This document shows, piece after piece, positions 4,834 to 8,579 of a stretch of DNA of 8,579 nt; position 1 is the stretch's first letter; the number at the start of each line of letters is the position of its first letter. The DNA lies in assembly GCA_023267515.1 (NCBI GenBank), contig JAHFNF010000029.1, forward strand, positions 1 through 8,579, written 5' to 3'. The position numbers and the translations under genes are program-made. The stretch comes from Candidatus Nomurabacteria bacterium. Lineage in GTDB: Bacteria; Patescibacteriota; Minisyncoccia; Phycocordibacterales; UBA9973. Below the pieces are notes generated by a model, which made no database searches, was not told the DNA's origin, and saw only the letters and a list, made by a program, of their open reading frames with translations.

Positions 4834-5715
4834 ATGGAGATAAATACTTTTATATCAAAGGACTGGAATGATTATGAACTGCTAGATACTGGTGAGGGTG
4901 AAAAGCTGGAGCGTTTTGGCAAATACCACCTTATCAGGCCCTATGAAGATGCAGTTTGGCCTAAGACATTGAGTAAGAATGATTGGGATAAAGCTGATGG
5001 GAAATTTCTTTCCTCTAAATTTGGAGCGAAAAATGGCTGGAAATTTGTTAAAGAAATTGAAAAGAAGTTTGAACTATCCTATAAAAATATTAAATTCTGG
5101 GCATCGCCGACGCCTTTCAGACATTTAGGATTTTTCCCAGAACAGGCAAGTCATTGGGACTTTATAGAAAGTACTATTAAGAAATCAGGCAGGAAAATAA
5201 AGTTTTTAAATTTATTCGGCTACACAGGTATGGCCAGTTTATTTGCGCTTCGCGCTGGGGCGGAAGTGACCCACATAGATGCATCCACACAAAGTAATGC
5301 ATGGCACAAAGAAAATCAAAAGTTAAATAAAGATTTAGAAAAATTGCCAATTAGAATAATGAGTGATGACGTTTTAAAATTCATTGAGCGAGAGGAAAAA
5401 CGGGGAAATAAATACGACGCTATCATAATGGACCCGCCAAAATTTGGCCGAGGCCCTAAGGGCGAAATTTGGAAGATTGAAGAAAAATTGCAGGTGCTTT
5501 TAGAAGGCGCGAGGAAGATTCTTTCTGATAAACCTTTGCTTGTAATACTGACCTCCTATGCCACAGATTCTTCCTCTCTTGCCCTTGGATATGCCTTAAA
5601 AGATATAATGAAAGATTTTAAGGGAGAAGTTAATCAGGGCGAGTTGTGTGTTTTAGAGAAGTCAAATAATCGTCCTATATCTCTTGCCAATACCGCTGTT
5701 TGGAAAATGCACTAA
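4834..5715 (+). CDS. Class I SAM-dependent methyltransferase, RlmI-like (COG1092 type)
   Basis: This 293-residue protein matches the methyltransferase part of the RlmI/RlmK family, which methylates 23S rRNA cytosine or guanine. The N-terminal part (about 1-95) is a small beta-rich domain with no clear PUA domain, so it is shorter than E. coli RlmI (about 400). The segment HLGFFPEQASHWDFI (97-111) is typical of the family. The SAM-binding motif I is FLNLFGYTGMAS (124-135), the acidic residue after strand 2 is in THIDAS (146-151), and motif IV is MDPPKFGRGPKGEIW (199-213), where DPPKF is the catalytic-loop signature. No catalytic Cys motif like that of m5C enzymes is obvious. It starts 1 bp after tsaC, in an operon of translation genes, which supports an RNA substrate. 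The exact substrate is unknown. Confidence 0.85.
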   Translation: MEINTFISKDWNDYELLDTGEGEKLERFGKYHLIRPYEDAVWPKTLSKNDWDKADGKFLSSKFGAKNGWKFVKEIEKKFELSYKNIKFWASPTPFRHLGFFPEQASHWDFIESTIKKSGRKIKFLNLFGYTGMASLFALRAGAEVTHIDASTQSNAWHKENQKLNKDLEKLPIRIMSDDVLKFIEREEKRGNKYDAIIMDPPKFGRGPKGEIWKIEEKLQVLLEGARKILSDKPLLVILTSYATDSSSLALGYALKDIMKDFKGEVNQGELCVLEKSNNRPISLANTAVWKMH

Positions 5716-5727
5716 ATCTGCTATAAT
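5700..5727 (+). promoter_or_regulatory. Internal promoter of the DUF5671-like gene, predicted leaderless start
   Basis: A perfect extended -10, TGC plus TATAAT (5722-5727), stands exactly six bases before the ATG at 5734. A partial -35, TTGGAA (5700-5705), lies 16 bp upstream in the end of the methyltransferase gene. The AAAGGG between box and ATG touches the start codon and is too close to act as a Shine-Dalgarno sequence. This is the largest gap in the operon (18 bp). Confidence 0.65.
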
Positions 5728-5733
5728 AAAGGG

Positions 5734-6777
5734 ATGGAAACACACAATGAAACCAGTCAAAAAATGACGCCGAAATTTTTCTTTTTATCACTTGGGGTTC
5801 TAGTGGGGCTTATAGCCACTGTTACCTCGTTTTTAAACCTAGCTTTTGAGACACTTAATTTTAAGTTTCCAGATGTGCTGAATGCTACCTACCAATCTGG
5901 CTATTATTCTTACAATTATGATGGGGCTCGGATGGCTATCGCCACGCTCATTATTTTCTTTCCAATCTTTTTAATTTTAATGCGATATTGGAGACGTACA
6001 GCGGGCGCGGGTCTAGGAAAAACTGATGCAGGTATTCGCAAATGGATGATCTATTTAATTCTCTTTCTTTCAGCAGTAGTTGTCGCGGTTGATTTGGTCA
6101 CCCTCGTTCGCTACTTTGTGGCAGGTGAAATTACCACCAGATTTATCTGGAAAGTGCTAGTCGCTCTCATTGCGGCAGGCTTTATCGGTTGGTACTACAT
6201 ATTAGAGCTTAAAAATAAAGAAAAAATATTTGGAATAAGAGTTTCCATTTGGTCTGTCATTAAATCCACAATAATTGTGCTCGCTCTCCTTATTTGGAGT
6301 TTTACTGTTATCGGCACTCCTGGGCAGCAACGTATTTGGCGATTAGACGATAAACGAGTGCAGGATTTACAGAACATTCAATATCAGGTTATTAATTATT
6401 GGCAACTAAAAGAAAAATTACCAGCCACCATAGCAGATATTTCCAATTCTATTTCAAATTACCAAATCCCTGTTGATCCCGAGTTTGAGCAAGGAAAAGC
6501 CTATGAGTACTCTGTCGTAGATGTTAAGAAAAATACTTTTGAACTTTGCGCAACCTTTTCTGCCAAGATGCCAAAAGGCTGGGTAGAAAATCCTGATTAC
6601 GGGAGGGGAATCATACCAATGCCAGCAGTTGAAGTTGGCACTAGTACTTCAACAATGTATCCATATCCGGGCGGTGGTGTAAGTGATTCTTGGGATCACG
6701 ATATAGGCCGTACTTGTTTTCAACGCACAATAGATAAAGATATGTATCCTCCTTATCCAAAACCTTTCAAACAATAA
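5734..6777 (+). CDS. DUF5671-like integral membrane protein with pilin-like extracytoplasmic domain
   Basis: This 347-residue protein has two parts. Residues about 1-160 resemble the DUF5671 domain common in Patescibacteria, with four membrane helices at roughly 14-37, 66-86, 103-128 and 138-157. A fifth helix (172-194) leads into a soluble domain (about 197-347) that should lie outside the membrane. That domain begins with a long helix (WRLDDKRVQDLQNIQYQVIN) followed by LP, then a small beta region with DPEFEQGKAYEYSV and FELCATF, much like the C-terminal part of type IV pilin-like proteins. Two cysteines (C272 and C328) could form a disulfide. The tail is rich in Pro, Gly, Tyr and Ser. The function is unknown. 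It sits between the methyltransferase gene and an unrecognised gene, with its own strong promoter box. The family call is from recollection of the pattern. Confidence 0.78.
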   Translation: METHNETSQKMTPKFFFLSLGVLVGLIATVTSFLNLAFETLNFKFPDVLNATYQSGYYSYNYDGARMAIATLIIFFPIFLILMRYWRRTAGAGLGKTDAGIRKWMIYLILFLSAVVVAVDLVTLVRYFVAGEITTRFIWKVLVALIAAGFIGWYYILELKNKEKIFGIRVSIWSVIKSTIIVLALLIWSFTVIGTPGQQRIWRLDDKRVQDLQNIQYQVINYWQLKEKLPATIADISNSISNYQIPVDPEFEQGKAYEYSVVDVKKNTFELCATFSAKMPKGWVENPDYGRGIIPMPAVEVGTSTSTMYPYPGGGVSDSWDHDIGRTCFQRTIDKDMYPPYPKPFKQ

Positions 6778-6782
6778 AAAAT

Positions 6783-7505
6783 ATGGAGAAGAAAGGTGGA
6801 ACTATTGGTGAGAAAAAAACTTCCTTTTCGGAAAAGACTCCAAAAGAAATTTTTAGTGAACCGTTAAATGAAGAGGAAGTGATCAGACCATTTAAGGATA
6901 AGTCGGAAAATTTAGTTTATTATAAAAAACACTTATCTCCTGAGTACACATATCAGGTTTACAAGTATTCAAGTTTATTTAAGTTCTTAATTGAACCTTC
7001 TGGTCCGTCTTATAACACAGCAGAGTTAATTTTTGCCCAAGAAGGAAAAGAACTTAATCTTAAACACCGACTGGTAAATTCAAAGGAGGTACTGGGGATT
7101 AGCGGAAGTGATTTTTTGTTAAAAGCAGAGGAGTACTTCAAAATTCTTAGAAATTTTAATGAGATAAAAGAAAATATGGTAGGAATAGAGGTGGGGCAGC
7201 CAGAAGTTTTGAAATGGGCGCTTAAAAACAACTTTACATTTAAGGATGAAAAACAACGAGTTCTTTATGAGTCTATTCTATCAGGAAGGAATAATGACTA
7301 TATTGAGATGAATCAAGGAAATTTAGAGGATAAAGACAGCAGAGCACCCTTTTGGATCAAAAAGGATGGGCTAGAAGATGAGAAGTTTCAAAAATGTATT
7401 AGAACACTTGAAGACAAGTCGTCATTCGTACAGAACTCAATGGATTATGTTTTAGCTAATTTCCCTCAATATTTTCTACGATTTAAATTATTAAAAAATC
7501 TTTAA
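6783..7505 (+). CDS. Hypothetical soluble protein (240 aa), possibly divergent GNAT-like
   Basis: I do not recognise this protein. It has 240 residues, no signal peptide or membrane helix, and one cysteine (C205). Residues 1-45 are charged and low in structure (KK, SEKTPKE, EEE). Residues about 55-100 look like beta strands. They are followed by [19 protein letters not shown] (104-122), a glycine turn and long helix, then [20 protein letters not shown] (132-151), a strand, a helix and a final F. That order resembles the acetyl-CoA-binding half of GNAT acetyltransferases (a G-x-G-like loop and helix, then a strand, a helix and an aromatic residue), but the key R/Q-x-x-G-x-G/A is not intact. 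The last 85 residues are helical and charged. It starts 5 bp after the DUF5671-like gene and ends 1 bp before leuS, so it is surely co-transcribed with leuS. It has no Shine-Dalgarno sequence. Confidence 0.75.
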   Translation: MEKKGGTIGEKKTSFSEKTPKEIFSEPLNEEEVIRPFKDKSENLVYYKKHLSPEYTYQVYKYSSLFKFLIEPSGPSYNTAELIFAQEGKELNLKHRLVNSKEVLGISGSDFLLKAEEYFKILRNFNEIKENMVGIEVGQPEVLKWALKNNFTFKDEKQRVLYESILSGRNNDYIEMNQGNLEDKDSRAPFWIKKDGLEDEKFQKCIRTLEDKSSFVQNSMDYVLANFPQYFLRFKLLKNL

Positions 7506-7506
7506 T

Positions 7507-8579
7507 ATGAAGAATTACGATCATAAAAAAATTGAAGGAAAGTGGCAGAAAGAATGGGAAAAGAAAAAAATCTATCAGGCCAAGAGCAATAAAGGTAAAA
7601 AGTTTTATGGCCTTGTAGAGTTTCCATATCCTTCGGGTGATGGGCTTCACGTTGGTCATCCACGACCTTACATTGGGATGGATATAATTTCCCGCAAGCG
7701 CCGTATGCAGGGCTACAATGTGCTTTATCCGATAGGCTGGGATGCGTTTGGACTGCCGACAGAGAACTATGCTATAAAGACCGGTATTCCTCCGGCGAAA
7801 GTGACTATAAAAAATACAGATACATTTCGCAAACAAATAAAATCGCTGGCAATTTCTTTTGATTGGTCGCGGGAGGTAAATACGACTGATCCAGCTTATT
7901 ATAAATGGACACAGTGGATATTTTTGCAGTTTTTTAAAAAGGGTTTGGCGTATAAAGCAAAGACCACTATAAATTGGTGCCCAAAAGATAAAATCGGCCT
8001 GGCAAACGAGGAAGTGATTGATGGAAAATGTGAACGCTGCGGCACGCCGACGGAGAAACGCGATAAAGAACAATGGATGCTCGCTATAACAAAATATGCA
8101 GACCGTTTAGATAAAGACCTAGACACTGTGGATTATCCGGAGCGGGTGAAACTCTCGCAGAGGAATTGGATAGGAAAGTCTGAGGGTAGTGAGATAGATT
8201 TTAAAATAAAAAATTCAACTGAAAAAGTAACGATCTTTACTACCAGAGCCGATACATTGTTTGGCGCTTTTGCTATTATTCTTGCGCCTGAACATAAGTT
8301 AGTTGAAAAATTACAGTCACAAATTAAAAATTGGGATGAAATTAAAAAATATTTAAGTGTGGTAAAAAAGAAAACAGATATTGAAAGGACTGACGACAAA
8401 GAGAAAAAGGGAATAGAGTTGAAGGGTGTAAAAGCAATCAATCCAATAAATAATCAGGAAATATCAGTCTGGCTTGCTGATTTTATCCTAGTCCAATATG
8501 GCACAGGCGCAGTATTTGCCGATATGCACGATGAAAGAGATTTTGCTTTTGCCAAGAAATACAATTTACCCATGAAGCA
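7507..8579 (+). CDS. leuS: Leucyl-tRNA synthetase, N-terminal part (cut by window end)
   Basis: The ATG lies 1 bp after the preceding stop. The frame is open for 357 codons to the window edge, against about 800-860 for a full enzyme. It charges tRNA-Leu with leucine in the cytoplasm. The class I HIGH signature is in [14 protein letters not shown] (38-51), followed by [15 protein letters not shown] zinc-ribbon-like insertion contains [14 protein letters not shown] and CERCG. The editing (CP1) domain begins after about 225, with [11 protein letters not shown] (245-255, usually TTRPDT) and [15 protein letters not shown] (331-345). The last motif normally reads GTGAVMAVPAHDERD, so one residue is missing between V and H. 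The KMSKS motif and anticodon domain lie beyond the window. It is the last gene visible in a run of translation genes. Confidence 0.97.
   Translation, partial: MKNYDHKKIEGKWQKEWEKKKIYQAKSNKGKKFYGLVEFPYPSGDGLHVGHPRPYIGMDIISRKRRMQGYNVLYPIGWDAFGLPTENYAIKTGIPPAKVTIKNTDTFRKQIKSLAISFDWSREVNTTDPAYYKWTQWIFLQFFKKGLAYKAKTTINWCPKDKIGLANEEVIDGKCERCGTPTEKRDKEQWMLAITKYADRLDKDLDTVDYPERVKLSQRNWIGKSEGSEIDFKIKNSTEKVTIFTTRADTLFGAFAIILAPEHKLVEKLQSQIKNWDEIKKYLSVVKKKTDIERTDDKEKKGIELKGVKAINPINNQEISVWLADFILVQYGTGAVFADMHDERDFAFAKKYNLPMK

Noticed and set aside
7483..8126. Long minus-strand open frames opposite leuS
   Set aside because: They lie antisense to a clear LeuRS with all expected motifs. Their translations are low-complexity and resemble no family.

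Overview
The window is gene-dense and moderately AT-rich. It looks like a chromosomal fragment of a Patescibacteria (Candidate Phyla Radiation) genome, most likely of the Parcubacteria/Paceibacteria type. The reasons are short proteins, intergenic gaps of 1-24 bp or small overlaps, almost no Shine-Dalgarno sequences, a DUF5671-type membrane protein with a pilin-like outer domain, a shortened YchF, and a family 4-type uracil-DNA glycosylase in which a usual iron-sulfur cysteine is tyrosine. This placement is inferred from protein character, without a database search. I see no rRNA, tRNA, CRISPR array, transposon or prophage.

Region 1 (1-998, minus strand). An ECF-like sigma-70 factor (249-770) is followed 4 bp later by the start of a protein with a cytoplasmic N-terminus and a membrane segment, cut by the window edge, which is a candidate anti-sigma partner. 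Upstream of the sigma gene is an independent 46-codon gene (858-998) for a small hydrophobic peptide with a lysine-rich tail. It is closed by a strong Rho-independent terminator (811-849) that separates it from the sigma operon. Positions 999-1141 are a divergent intergenic region.

Region 2 (1142-2909). A type II NADH dehydrogenase-like flavoprotein on the plus strand converges with, and overlaps by 17 bp, a uracil-DNA glycosylase on the minus strand. The glycosylase gene and the next plus-strand gene (ychF) diverge from a 24-bp gap in which their two -10 boxes overlap.

Region 3 (2934-8579, plus strand). Seven co-directional, tightly packed genes look like one operon with internal promoters: ychF (ribosome-associated ATPase), a five-helix membrane protein with CREST-hydrolase-like motifs, tsaC (tRNA t6A synthesis), an RlmI-like SAM methyltransferase, a DUF5671-type membrane protein, an unrecognised soluble protein, and leuS (leucyl-tRNA synthetase, cut by the window end). 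The common theme is translation: ribosome, tRNA and probably rRNA modification, and aminoacylation.

The most interesting signals are these. Three genes (1142, 2909 minus, 5734) have a -10 box exactly six bases before the ATG, which predicts leaderless mRNAs. A 130-residue membrane protein carries the S-x3-H, D and H-x3-H signature of the CREST hydrolase superfamily. A tiny peptide gene has its own terminator. The uracil-DNA glycosylase has altered iron-sulfur ligands.
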